Part shown: positions 1 through 7,918 of the stretch, piece by piece
Position numbering within the stretch: the first letter of the stretch is position 1
Layout of the letters: each line of letters starts with the position of its first letter
Source of the DNA: Bradyrhizobium sp. ARR65
GTDB taxonomy: Bacteria > Pseudomonadota > Alphaproteobacteria > Rhizobiales > Xanthobacteraceae
Assembly: GCF_000472385.1 (NCBI RefSeq)
Contig: NZ_AWZU01000007.1
Coordinates: 161,835-225,834, forward strand
DNA: 64,000 nt
Direction: 5' to 3'
Translations under genes and position numbers: made by a program
The notes under the pieces: generated by a model
Database searches by the model: none
What the model saw: only the letters and a program-made list of their open reading frames with translations
What the model was told of the DNA's origin: nothing

Positions 1-912
1 CAACCGCGCCTGACGCTCGCGCCGCTGCGCCAGCATCGCCCGAAGCAGCCGTACATATAGCGTCGTGATCTCGTGCAACAGCACAAATAGAACCAGACAA
101 CCGGACAAAAATCCAAAGACCCGCCCGGCATACCAGCCAACGGTGTAACGGGCCGGAACGGGAAACGAAATCAAGACCATTTCTATGACAAATGCGCACA
201 TCACCACGATGAGCCATAGATCGAGCACAGAGCGTCGTCGTACCCAGAGCAGAACGAGGGCGGAAAGGCTCAGCAGCGAAGCGAATCCGGCAGCATATGG
301 CCAAAGACTGGAAAGATGAACGGTGTCTAGCATAAGGTGGGGCAGCAGCGGGTCGCTGGCTATCACCAGAAATGTCGCCGCACATACGAAACTCGCAGTC
401 ACAGCGATACTGAACACGATGACCGCACGCACCGAGCTCTCCGAGACCCGTCGTGCGGGATTGCGGTCTTTCAGCGTCGCATAGGTGATCACGAATGTGG
501 GAAAGCCGGCGTGCCAGACGATATAGAGCCACGCAGTGGTCTGGAGCCCGGCACCAAGCATGCCACGAGGCGCGAACACGCCGGGAAATGTCAGCATCCA
601 TGGGATCATTATAAGCGCTGTGAATAGGTAACCGCTCGAGATCGCCAAAAGCGCGCGCGACCTCAGGATGGAAAACTGTGCGAACAGCAAGACCGCGGTG
701 ATCGAGTCGTTCACCAGCATCGCTGCGGCATAGGCCGGCACGAATGCACCGACCGGCGCCAGCTGAACGCTGGAGAGCGGTCCTGCCGTAATGAAAAATC
801 CAAGAAGCAGGATCAACACGACGGCAAGTGCAAGCCGCTTTTGAGTCGTGCTCGGCGCCAAGCTAGACAGGATGAATTCCTCGTTTTCCAGTCGGCCGGG
901 CACAGCGCTCAT
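1..912 (-). CDS. MASE4-domain sensor protein, probable histidine kinase (3' end outside window)
   Basis: The reading frame stays open from an ATG at 912 down to base 1, giving 304 residues, and continues beyond the window. GGAGG lies 10 bases before the ATG. The product starts with a short polar stretch and then shows about eight hydrophobic segments, beginning LALAVVLILLLGFFITAGPL and including FVPAYAAAMLVNDSITAVLL and LLWVRRRSVLDLWLIVVMCA. This order matches MASE4, an integral-membrane sensory domain found at the N-terminus of histidine kinases and GGDEF proteins. The last visible residues (RLLRAMLAQRRERQARL) look like the start of a linker or coiled coil into an output domain that cannot be seen. 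It lies downstream of two response regulators on the same strand, so a kinase output is the best guess. The MASE4 call rests on pattern recognition. The kinase output is inference. Confidence 0.8.
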   Translation of the reverse strand, partial: MSAVPGRLENEEFILSSLAPSTTQKRLALAVVLILLLGFFITAGPLSSVQLAPVGAFVPAYAAAMLVNDSITAVLLFAQFSILRSRALLAISSGYLFTALIMIPWMLTFPGVFAPRGMLGAGLQTTAWLYIVWHAGFPTFVITYATLKDRNPARRVSESSVRAVIVFSIAVTASFVCAATFLVIASDPLLPHLMLDTVHLSSLWPYAAGFASLLSLSALVLLWVRRRSVLDLWLIVVMCAFVIEMVLISFPVPARYTVGWYAGRVFGFLSGCLVLFVLLHEITTLYVRLLRAMLAQRRERQARL

Positions 913-1023
913 GTTCGACGACCCTCCGAAATGCGCCCATTGGGTCGCTCACGCGTGGGATCACGCAGCTTGCCTTGTCGGACTGGCTCCGGCGGCGGTA
1001 GAGTTGGCCGACGGTGCATACGA

Positions 1024-1416
1024 TCAAGGGTTATTCGGGCGGTCTTGGTTTCTCTGCAAGGCCCGCTCCACGCATTCAAGTAACTGCGGTTCATCGAAAG
1101 GCTTGCTCAAAAAAGCGATTGCGCCGGCCTTCATCGCCCGCTCTCGAATCCGGTCCTCCGGAAACGCCGTGATGAAGATCATCGGTGTCCTGTGGCCGTT
1201 AGTAATCAGGTACTCTTGCAGCTCAACGCCGGTCATGCCCGGCATCTCAACATCGGCGATGAGGCACGACGTTTCGCGCAATCGGGACCACGATAGGTAC
1301 TCTTGCGCCGAAGCAAACGCATGGGCGGAGAATCCAAGTGACCTCAACAACCGCGCGGTCGCGGTACGCACCGAAGCATCATCGTCAACGATCGAGATTA
1401 TCGGGACTTCGTCCAC
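1024..1416 (-). CDS. Stand-alone response regulator receiver protein
   Basis: This 130-residue protein consists of a CheY-like receiver domain only. The acidic pocket is VDDDA (about residues 10-14), the phospho-acceptor Asp lies in LIADVEMPG (about residue 56), the conserved Thr/Ser position is FITAF, and the Lys is in FLSKPF. The domain is most like the receivers of FixJ/NodW-type regulators, but there is no DNA-binding domain. Such proteins usually act as phosphate relays or sinks, or through protein contacts. It sits between a FixJ-like regulator (upstream, 145 bp) and the MASE4 sensor (downstream, 111 bp) on the same strand, so the three may be co-transcribed. A direct-repeat motif lies about 80-107 bp upstream of its start. 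The family call is secure; the partner kinase is not known. Confidence 0.88.
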   Translation of the reverse strand: MDEVPIISIVDDDASVRTATARLLRSLGFSAHAFASAQEYLSWSRLRETSCLIADVEMPGMTGVELQEYLITNGHRTPMIFITAFPEDRIRERAMKAGAIAFLSKPFDEPQLLECVERALQRNQDRPNNP

Positions 1417-1494
1417 GCGGCTGACCTTTGTTCGGGGACAGGCGACCGAGATCGCACCCTCGATGTGGTGCCGCCTCAGCCATGATACGACGGC

Positions 1495-1522
1495 CTTTGG
1501 GGATGAGAACTATACTTAGGTT
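1495..1522 (-). promoter_or_regulatory. Candidate regulator-binding direct repeat upstream of the receiver gene
   Basis: On the plus strand CTTTGGGG (1495-1502) and CTTAGGTT (1515-1522) have a 20-bp period. Read towards the receiver gene they are AACCTAAG and CCCCAAAG. The same kind of repeat occurs at 4745-4772 and 12937-12964. This copy is the most degenerate of the three. A regulatory function is inference. Confidence 0.35.
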
Positions 1523-1561
1523 TCGAAACCAGCAGGCCTAGAGGTGAGCTGTGAGCTGATC

Positions 1562-2230
1562 TCATCCTTCCGCAGTATCGGGTTTGACCCCGAGTGCCTG
1601 GGCCATCGTGACCAGATCGGCCACCGTTCTGGCTCCCATCTTCTTCATGAGGTGATGGCGATGCACTTTGACGGTGATCTCGCTGAGATTGATCTTGGCT
1701 GCGATCTGCTTGTTCATCAGCCCACTCGCGACCAGCCCCATGATTTCGCGCTCGCGAGACGTCAGGGACGCGAAGTTCTTCCTAAACTCCGCCAGCGCAT
1801 GTTCGTTTTTGCGCCGTTTCTGATCGCGCTCGATGGCGGCCGCTACCGCATCTAGCAGATCCTGGTCACGAAACGGCTTGGTGAGGAAATCGACCGCGCC
1901 GGCCTTCATCGCGCGGACCGACATGGGAATATCGCCATGTCCTGTAATAAAGACGATCGGAATTCGAACATCCGCCTTCATCAATCCCGCCTGGAAGTCG
2001 AGACCACTCAGCCCGGGCAGTCGAACGTCGAGCACAAGGCAGCTCGGAACTTGCGGGCGCTCGCCCTGCAGGAACTCCTGCGTCGAAGCGAATACTTCCA
2101 CCTTCAATTGCACCGAGTGAAAAAGTCTTGCAAGTGCCTGCCGCATCGACGCGTCGTCGTCCACGACGAACACGGTCGGCCGCTCCAAGTCTCCCACGGG
2201 TTTTGCCGACGAATTGCGCTGCGTAATCAT
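1562..2230 (-). CDS. FixJ/NarL-family response regulator
   Basis: The 222-residue protein has an N-terminal receiver (about residues 18-130: VVDDDASM, phospho-Asp in LVLDVRLPG, Thr in FITGHGD, Lys in FLTKPF) and a C-terminal LuxR-type helix-turn-helix (about residues 150-215: LTSREREIMGLVASGL, then NKQIAAKINLSEITVKVHR). The layout and length fit FixJ/NodW/TodT regulators, cytoplasmic transcription activators phosphorylated by PAS-containing kinases. It is divergent from the multi-PAS sensor kinase at 2582-4732, which is a likely cognate kinase. The MASE4 sensor on its own strand is an alternative. The domain assignment is certain; the target genes are not known. It is a reasonable candidate for binding the 20-bp-period repeats noted in this window, but that is speculation. 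Confidence 0.92.
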   Translation of the reverse strand: MITQRNSSAKPVGDLERPTVFVVDDDASMRQALARLFHSVQLKVEVFASTQEFLQGERPQVPSCLVLDVRLPGLSGLDFQAGLMKADVRIPIVFITGHGDIPMSVRAMKAGAVDFLTKPFRDQDLLDAVAAAIERDQKRRKNEHALAEFRKNFASLTSREREIMGLVASGLMNKQIAAKINLSEITVKVHRHHLMKKMGARTVADLVTMAQALGVKPDTAEG

Positions 2231-2581
2231 TCGGTACAGCCCTGATCATCTCGTATGATAAGCACCTGGTCCCAGGCTGGAAGACAAGTCACCGCTAGGG
2301 GATCGGCCAAATCTGACGGGTGACATTGTAACGGAAACAGAAAAACAGGCAAATCCGGCCCTTTTTCTACCTCGATTTGAGCGGTAGCGGGGCTTTGTGA
2401 CGATCCGCCATCCCCCCGCATGCGCTTACATTGGGAGGATTTTGTCAGCCGGGCGCCGACATTGCCGACTGCTTCAGCACCGACTACCCTTCCCGTACTG
2501 TCACACCAGAGTTATCATTACGGAAGTTCAGCAGGGACGGAGTTACTGCGGTCGAGAGGCACTGGCCTCCAAGCCAGGACG
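2231..2581. other. Intergenic region between divergent regulator and sensor genes
   Basis: This stretch of about 350 bp separates the FixJ-like gene (leftward) from the sensor kinase (rightward) and must hold both promoters. The kinase frame is open back to an ATG at 2420, so part of the stretch could be coding. The translation there is not protein-like and lacks conserved motifs. No clear FixK-type (TTGAT-N4-ATCAA) box or terminator was seen. Confidence 0.5.
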
Positions 2582-4732
2582 ATGGGAATGAGGCGCAGTG
2601 CAATCCATGAGACAGCAAGATTCTTGGTTGGGATTATCGGCCTGGCATTGCTGACAGCGCTGTGCTTTTGGCTCGACTTCCGCGTTGGCTCAACGGCTCT
2701 CATCTATTTGCTTCTGATCGTTCTGTTGTCGCTTGCGGGTGGCTTCATTTCCTTGATTGCCTTGTCGTGCATTGCCGTTCTGTGTCTGAATTACCTTTTT
2801 GTCCCTCCTATTTTCAGTTTTAGGATCGAGTACCTGGATGACACGATCAGGCTGGCCGCGTTCTTGATCACGTCGTTGGTCATCACCGGGCTGGTGGCAA
2901 GATTGAGGAGCAGACGAGACGAATTGACGGACATTCTCGACGGTCTTTCGGTCCTGGTCTGGACCACGTCATCCGATGGCTCGGCTGATTTCTCCAATCA
3001 ACGCTTCCGCGACTACACGGGCTTATCCCGCGACAAACTAGTCGGGTTCGGCTGGATGAATGCTCTGCAGCCGGAAGACTCCGGGGCGGAAGAATGGCGC
3101 GCTGCGCTTGCGGCCGGAACGCCGATTGAAAAAGAGGTGCGCATTCGAAGCGCTACTGGGGAATACCGCTGGTTCTTACTTCGCATGAGGCCGCTGCTCA
3201 ACACGCGGGGTAGAATCTCGAAGTGGTTCGGTACCGCCGGCGACATCGAGGAACGAAGACGTGCATTGGAAGCCTTGCGGGAAAGCGAGGAACAATGGCG
3301 AGCCGTCTTCGAACACAATCCTACCATGTATTTCATGATCGATGCCGCCGGTTTGGTGGTGTCGGTGAATCCGCATGGCGCCGCGCAGTTGGGCTACTCA
3401 GCGGGCGAGCTGTTAGGCCGGCCCGTACTGGACGTGTTTGATGAGGCGGATCGACCCGCAGTCGAACGCAATGTCGCTATTTGCCTTGAACGGCTCGGCC
3501 AGTCGATGAGCTGGGAAGCGAGAAAGCGGCGCAAGGATGGAACGATACTGTGGGTCCGGGAAACCGGCAGAGCGACATTGATCAAGGACCGGCCGGTTAT
3601 CCTGGTCGCCTGCGAGGATGTGACCGATCGCAAACGAGCAGAATATCTGGCTGGACGTGTGTTTGAGACCTTACCCGACACGGTAGCCATTGTTGGCACG
3701 GATTACCGCTATCGCCGGGCCAATGCGGCGCACGAGCGCGTTTGGGGAGTACCGGCTGAGAAGATGGTCGGGATGCACGTCGCGGACGTCCTGGGACGAG
3801 AACTGTTCGAGCGACTGGCCAAGCCATATCTGGATCGTTGCTTTGCCGGCGAAAGAGTCACCCTTGCAGAGTGGTTCGATACCCCTGTTGGCCGCCTATA
3901 CGGGGCTGTCACCCATTCGCCGTTACGGCTCGAGTCGGAACGCGTGGAGGCCGCGCTTGTGCTGGGCCGCGATATCACCGATCAAATGCTGGCTTCAGAA
4001 CGGCTGCGTGAAGCGCAGGCCGAGCTCGCGCACGCAAACCGGGTTGCGACTATCGGTCAACTGACGGCCTCCATCGCCCATGAGGTCAACCAGCCCGTCG
4101 GAGCGTTGGTCACCAACGCCCATGCGGCGTTGCGCCTGCTCAGGGCCCAGCCGGCTGACCTGGAGCGTACCACCGAGGCCCTTGAGGACATCATCAAGGA
4201 TGGGCGGCGGATCAGCGAGGTAATCGATCGGACTCGCGCGCTGGTCAAGAAGCAACCGACGGAGTGGAATCCACTCGATATCAACGAAGTGGTTACCGAG
4301 ACCCTCGCGCTGACCCGTGGTGAGCTCCAAAAACAAGGAGTTTCCCTGGAGACAAAGCTCGCCGTCGCTTTGCCGCTGACGCGTGGAGATCGGATCCAGC
4401 TGCAGCAGGTCATCATGAACCTGGTGATGAATGCCGTCGAAGTGATGAGCACGATCGAAGGCGAACGAAAGCTGCTGATTGGCACGGCCAAAGGGCAAGA
4501 GGACACCATCCTGATCACCGTTCGTGACTCGGGTCCGATCGTCAATTCGGATTCTCTCGACCGGTTCTTTGAGCCATTCTACTCCACCAAGCCTAACGGC
4601 ATGGGCATTGGACTATCGATCTGCCGCTCGATCGTCGAAGCGCATGGTGGACGGATTTGGGCTGCCGCCAATGAGCCTTGCGGCGCGGCTCTTCATCTCA
4701 TCTTGCCTTCTTTACAGCCGTCTGCGCGCTAA
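2582..4732 (+). CDS. Membrane-anchored multi-PAS sensor histidine kinase
   Basis: The 716-residue protein has four N-terminal membrane segments of the KdpD-like DUF4118 type (about residues 10-105, including ALIYLLLIVLLSLAGGF), then PAS domains (about 120-230, 240-355 and 360-470), a HisKA dimerisation domain and an HATPase domain. The phospho-accepting His is in TASIAHEVNQP, the N-box is MNLVMNAVEVM, and a G-box is NGMGIGLSICRS. The frame extends upstream to 2420; I chose 2582 (ATG after CCAGGACG) because homology-like sequence starts there, and ATG 2588 is also possible. The ligand of the PAS domains cannot be told from the sequence. It is divergent from the FixJ-like regulator at 1562-2230, the likely phospho-partner. 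A paralogue with the same kinase core lies at 47193-49622. Confidence 0.9.
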   Translation: MGMRRSAIHETARFLVGIIGLALLTALCFWLDFRVGSTALIYLLLIVLLSLAGGFISLIALSCIAVLCLNYLFVPPIFSFRIEYLDDTIRLAAFLITSLVITGLVARLRSRRDELTDILDGLSVLVWTTSSDGSADFSNQRFRDYTGLSRDKLVGFGWMNALQPEDSGAEEWRAALAAGTPIEKEVRIRSATGEYRWFLLRMRPLLNTRGRISKWFGTAGDIEERRRALEALRESEEQWRAVFEHNPTMYFMIDAAGLVVSVNPHGAAQLGYSAGELLGRPVLDVFDEADRPAVERNVAICLERLGQSMSWEARKRRKDGTILWVRETGRATLIKDRPVILVACEDVTDRKRAEYLAGRVFETLPDTVAIVGTDYRYRRANAAHERVWGVPAEKMVGMHVADVLGRELFERLAKPYLDRCFAGERVTLAEWFDTPVGRLYGAVTHSPLRLESERVEAALVLGRDITDQMLASERLREAQAELAHANRVATIGQLTASIAHEVNQPVGALVTNAHAALRLLRAQPADLERTTEALEDIIKDGRRISEVIDRTRALVKKQPTEWNPLDINEVVTETLALTRGELQKQGVSLETKLAVALPLTRGDRIQLQQVIMNLVMNAVEVMSTIEGERKLLIGTAKGQEDTILITVRDSGPIVNSDSLDRFFEPFYSTKPNGMGIGLSICRSIVEAHGGRIWAAANEPCGAALHLILPSLQPSAR

Positions 4733-4744
4733 GGTCCGCCAGAT

Positions 4745-4772
4745 AACCAAAGTATAGGCGGCTGAACCAATG
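4745..4772 (+). promoter_or_regulatory. Candidate regulator-binding direct repeat upstream of AraC gene
   Basis: AACCAAAG (4745-4752, within AACCAAAGTAT) and AACCAATG (4765-4772) are spaced with a 20-bp period, about 115-145 bp upstream of the AraC-type gene at 4888. Both halves point towards that gene. Matching repeats occur upstream of the rpoH-like gene and, weaker, upstream of the receiver gene. A regulator-binding role is inferred from recurrence and spacing. Confidence 0.45.
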
Positions 4773-4887
4773 AGATAGCTGCGCGAACCTCCGTAGACTG
4801 GAGTTCCTCTCACATAACGCATTTCTTTGCCTCGGTAGGAGCTGCAACGTAGCAGCCGTCTGGTGATCTCTCCCTTACGGAGGCGAC

Positions 4888-5949
4888 ATGCTGAGTTACT
4901 CGCTTCGAGCGAACGCCGCTTTGCGCACCAAAGGGGGTTCGGCCTTTGAACGGAGCGACTCGCGACGCGGGCAAAGCGGCGTGATGTTATCCATGCACAC
5001 GCAGCCTCGTTTCGACGAGGAAGATAGGGCGCCCCGCGAAGATGCCATGGCGGCGCTCGCCCGCAACGATGGCGACAGCGCTCTGGAGTGTGGCGTCAAT
5101 ATCTTTCCACCCAATGCGATCGATCGCCGCGCTGTCAATTGGAAGGGCGGGAAAGCCGAAGTCGTCCAGGTGATGAGTTGCGATAGGACCGAGTTTGGCT
5201 TCCGCGCACCATTCCATTTGCTGATTGCATATGAACAAGGCACGCGCCGTGACGGCGAGATCTACGTCGAGGGGTTGCCTGCCTCGAAGTTGCGAGAGGT
5301 CAGGCGTAGACTGACCTTTGTACCGGCCGGTCATGAATATCGCGAGTGGCACAAGGCGCGCGCTCCGGGCCGGATCGCATATTTGTATTTCGATCCTGCC
5401 AATCTGCTCTGCGATTCGGAGACGGGTGCTTTGGCTACGCCGTTCGCGCCACTGCTGTTCGTTGAGGACCTCATGGTCTGGGAGTGGGCCATGAAGGTTG
5501 CGGCAATGGTCGAGAGCGGCTCCGCGAACCCGCGCTATTGTGAAGCCCTTGGTACCGTGCTGGCTCATGAGATCGTGCGCCTCAATGCCGAGGCTCGGCG
5601 ATCCAATCTGCCATTGCGAGGGGGACTGGCGGCATGGCAGCAGCGAATCGTCACCACGTACATAGAGGAACATCTTGCGGATCCGATATCGCTCACCGAG
5701 CTTGCGCAGAGCGTTCGGCTGAGCGTCTACCACTTTTGCCGGGCCTTCAAGAAATCATTCGGCGTGCCGCCGCATCGCTATCACAACATCCGTCGGATGG
5801 AGCGTGCGAAGTCGTTGTTGGCGGAGCCAGGATGTTCGGTAACCGAAATCGGGCTGGCGGTAGGCTTCAGCGAAACCAGTTCATTCACAGCTTGCTTCCG
5901 GAGGGTGACTGGCTCGACCCCAACCGGCTATCGCCGAAGCGTCGAATAA
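4888..5949 (+). CDS. AraC-family transcriptional regulator
   Basis: The 353-residue protein has its AraC DNA-binding region at the C-terminus (about residues 255-350). It holds two helix-turn-helices: ISLTELAQSVRLSVYHFCRA, followed by the typical KKSFGVPPHRY, and VTEIGLAVGFSETSSFTACF before RRVTGSTPTGYRR. The N-terminal 250 residues have no recognised motif and would be the ligand or dimer domain. The start is supported by GGAGG four to five bases before the ATG. It is 13 bp upstream of a small secreted protein and an RND efflux pair on the same strand, so it probably regulates that set and may be co-transcribed with it. The family call is certain; the inducer is unknown. Confidence 0.9.
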   Translation: MLSYSLRANAALRTKGGSAFERSDSRRGQSGVMLSMHTQPRFDEEDRAPREDAMAALARNDGDSALECGVNIFPPNAIDRRAVNWKGGKAEVVQVMSCDRTEFGFRAPFHLLIAYEQGTRRDGEIYVEGLPASKLREVRRRLTFVPAGHEYREWHKARAPGRIAYLYFDPANLLCDSETGALATPFAPLLFVEDLMVWEWAMKVAAMVESGSANPRYCEALGTVLAHEIVRLNAEARRSNLPLRGGLAAWQQRIVTTYIEEHLADPISLTELAQSVRLSVYHFCRAFKKSFGVPPHRYHNIRRMERAKSLLAEPGCSVTEIGLAVGFSETSSFTACFRRVTGSTPTGYRRSVE

Positions 5950-5962
5950 TACGGAGATCTCA

Positions 5963-6703
5963 ATGCCGCGCGTTCTTTTTGTTGCAACGACGGCGATTGT
6001 ACTGGGCTGCGGCTGCAGTCATGCGCAGATGAGTTCGAGCGGTGGGCCTCCCGCAATGGCAGCGACTTCCCCCCTAGGTATGCCAACGAACTCGGCAGTC
6101 GGCCCGACTGGAATCCCGCTCGGCGCCACGGAAATCACGTCACCCGGGCTCAGTCCGGCGCCGTCAACTGCGACAGGCACAATCACAACGACGAGCAACG
6201 GCACAGCGTGCTCGACCGTAGGGACCTCGCCATCTGGAACGTATGGATCATCCACGACCTATGACGGCGGTGGAATGGCGATAGGATCCGCCACACCCGC
6301 CACCGGAGCGTCGGCAGGGCCCATGGCAACTTCATCAGGGGCATCCGCCGGGTCCGCAATGCCGACGACCTCGGCAATGACGAATACTTCGGGCCTGTCC
6401 GGAATGTGTGGCTCCGGCTCTAGCAGCGTGGCCGCATCGTCGACCTCGACATCGACGTCGCCGGGCGGAGTCGCCAGAATGGGGATCCCGTTGGGATCGA
6501 CTGAGATCGGCAATCTTGGGGTTAGCCCTGCAACCTCGGTGCCGATGATGGGCGTATCGCCCATCATGGGCCCGCTGGGGTCGATCCCGACGATGCCGGC
6601 CGTTACGCCTCCAGCAGCCGGTTCGTCGCCCACAACAAGTACGCTTCCAACGATAGGTACCTCATCAACCGTACCGGGCCTGGCCGCGGGAACGCTCCAC
6701 TAA
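5963..6703 (+). CDS. Low-complexity secreted protein of unknown function
   Basis: The 246-residue product begins with a signal peptide (MPRVLFVATTAIVLGCGC, probable cleavage after SHA). The rest is almost entirely Ser, Thr, Gly, Ala and Pro with no predicted helix. Two imperfect internal copies can be seen: GIPLGATEITSPGLSPAPS near residue 50 and GIPLGSTEIGNLGVSPATS near residue 173. Two further Cys residues lie in the middle part. GGAG lies seven bases before the ATG. It stands between an AraC regulator and an RND pump on the same strand with gaps of 13 and 27 bp, so it belongs to that operon by position. Its role is unknown; a periplasmic or surface-exposed filler or adhesin-like protein is possible. 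The frame is real by codon pattern, signal peptide and ribosome site. Confidence 0.7.
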   Translation: MPRVLFVATTAIVLGCGCSHAQMSSSGGPPAMAATSPLGMPTNSAVGPTGIPLGATEITSPGLSPAPSTATGTITTTSNGTACSTVGTSPSGTYGSSTTYDGGGMAIGSATPATGASAGPMATSSGASAGSAMPTTSAMTNTSGLSGMCGSGSSSVAASSTSTSTSPGGVARMGIPLGSTEIGNLGVSPATSVPMMGVSPIMGPLGSIPTMPAVTPPAAGSSPTTSTLPTIGTSSTVPGLAAGTLH

Positions 6704-6730
6704 AGAAACAACCCAACGCGCGTGACGATC

Positions 6731-7918
6731 ATGAAAAAGCGAGTCGTTATTTCCGCAGCCTTGCTCGCGGCCGTAGTTGCGGGCGCAGGTCTTTACGCGG
6801 TGCACATCCAACCGTTCGAGCAGGTCGATGCCAGCACCACACCCACGCCACCACTTGCGGTTCCGGTCGTCGCCAGCGTAGTCGCCCAGCACGATGTGCC
6901 GATCTATCTGAGCGGTGTCGGCACTGTGATTGCATACAACACGGACGTCGTGCGCGCCCAGATCCAGGGCCAGATCATCAGCATCAACTTCAGCGAAGGC
7001 CAAACCGTTCATGCCGGCGACCTGCTCGCACAGATCGATCCGCGGCCGTACCAGGCCATGGTCGAGCAATACACCGGAAATCTGGAACGTGATCAGGCCC
7101 AACTCACCAATGCCCAGGCCAATCTCAAGCGTTACACCCAATTGGGCGACAAGGGCTGGGCCACTCCGCAATTGGTCGAGACTCAGAAGGCGCAGGTTGG
7201 GCAGTTGCAGGCGGCGATCAAAACTGACCAGGCGCTGATCGAGGCCGCCAAGGTCCAGCTCAGCTACACACGCCTGACGTCTCCTATCGACGGCGTGGTG
7301 GGCATCCGTCAGATCGATGTCGGCAATATCATCAGCCCGTCGACGACCAACGGGCTTGTCGTCGTGACCCAGCTCAATCCAATTTCGCTGATCTTCACGC
7401 TCCCAGAGACGGATCTGCCGCAAATCCAGCTGCAGCAGCAAGAATCCAGGACGCCGCTGCCCGTTCTCGCTTTTAGCCAAGACAACAGGATACAGCTGGA
7501 TCAAGGCGAACTCGGCCTCGTCAACAACGAGATCCTGCAGACAACCGGCTCGATTCAGCTCAAGGCGAACTTCCCCAATAACGCGCACCGGCTTTGGCCG
7601 GGCCAACTCGTCAATGCACGGCTGCTCGTGGATACGCGGCACAACGGCCTGACGGTTTCCGCAGCCGTCGTGCAGCAAGGCCAGAATGGCCCCTACGCTT
7701 ACGTCATCAATCCCGATAACACCGTGGCGGTCCGCCCGATCAAGGTCGCGCAGATCAGTGACGGGCAGGCGCTCATCGATTCCGGCCTCGAGGCCAATGA
7801 GCGGGTCGTTGTCGACGGGCAATATAAACTACAGCCGGGCGCACGTGTCACGCTGCTGCGTGGCAAGGCGGCAGAGGAAGCAGCCGCACAGGACGCACAG
7901 CAGGCGCCAATCCCATGA
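6731..7918 (+). CDS. RND efflux periplasmic adaptor (membrane fusion protein)
   Basis: This 395-residue HlyD/AcrA-type adaptor links an inner-membrane RND pump to an outer-membrane channel. An N-terminal signal/anchor (KKRVVISAALLAAVVAGAGL) is followed by a lipoyl half-motif (VRAQIQGQIISINFSEGQTV and GDLLAQIDPRPYQA), a coiled-coil hairpin (about residues 100-165, Gln-rich), the second lipoyl half (TSPIDGVVGIRQIDVGNII) and a beta-barrel/membrane-proximal part ending in LRGKAAEEAA. I chose ATG 6731 over GTG 6722, which adds three residues. It overlaps the pump gene by four bases (ATGA), so the two are translationally coupled. The sequence is closest to MdtA-like adaptors of the HAE1 group. The substrate is unknown. 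Confidence 0.92.
   Translation: MKKRVVISAALLAAVVAGAGLYAVHIQPFEQVDASTTPTPPLAVPVVASVVAQHDVPIYLSGVGTVIAYNTDVVRAQIQGQIISINFSEGQTVHAGDLLAQIDPRPYQAMVEQYTGNLERDQAQLTNAQANLKRYTQLGDKGWATPQLVETQKAQVGQLQAAIKTDQALIEAAKVQLSYTRLTSPIDGVVGIRQIDVGNIISPSTTNGLVVVTQLNPISLIFTLPETDLPQIQLQQQESRTPLPVLAFSQDNRIQLDQGELGLVNNEILQTTGSIQLKANFPNNAHRLWPGQLVNARLLVDTRHNGLTVSAAVVQQGQNGPYAYVINPDNTVAVRPIKVAQISDGQALIDSGLEANERVVVDGQYKLQPGARVTLLRGKAAEEAAAQDAQQAPIP

Noticed and set aside
848..1519. 223-codon plus-strand frame
   Set aside because: It lies opposite the receiver gene, whose minus-strand translation has complete CheY-family motifs.
6665..7822. 385-codon minus-strand frame
   Set aside because: Antisense to the RND adaptor, which has all family motifs; the antisense product is low in information.
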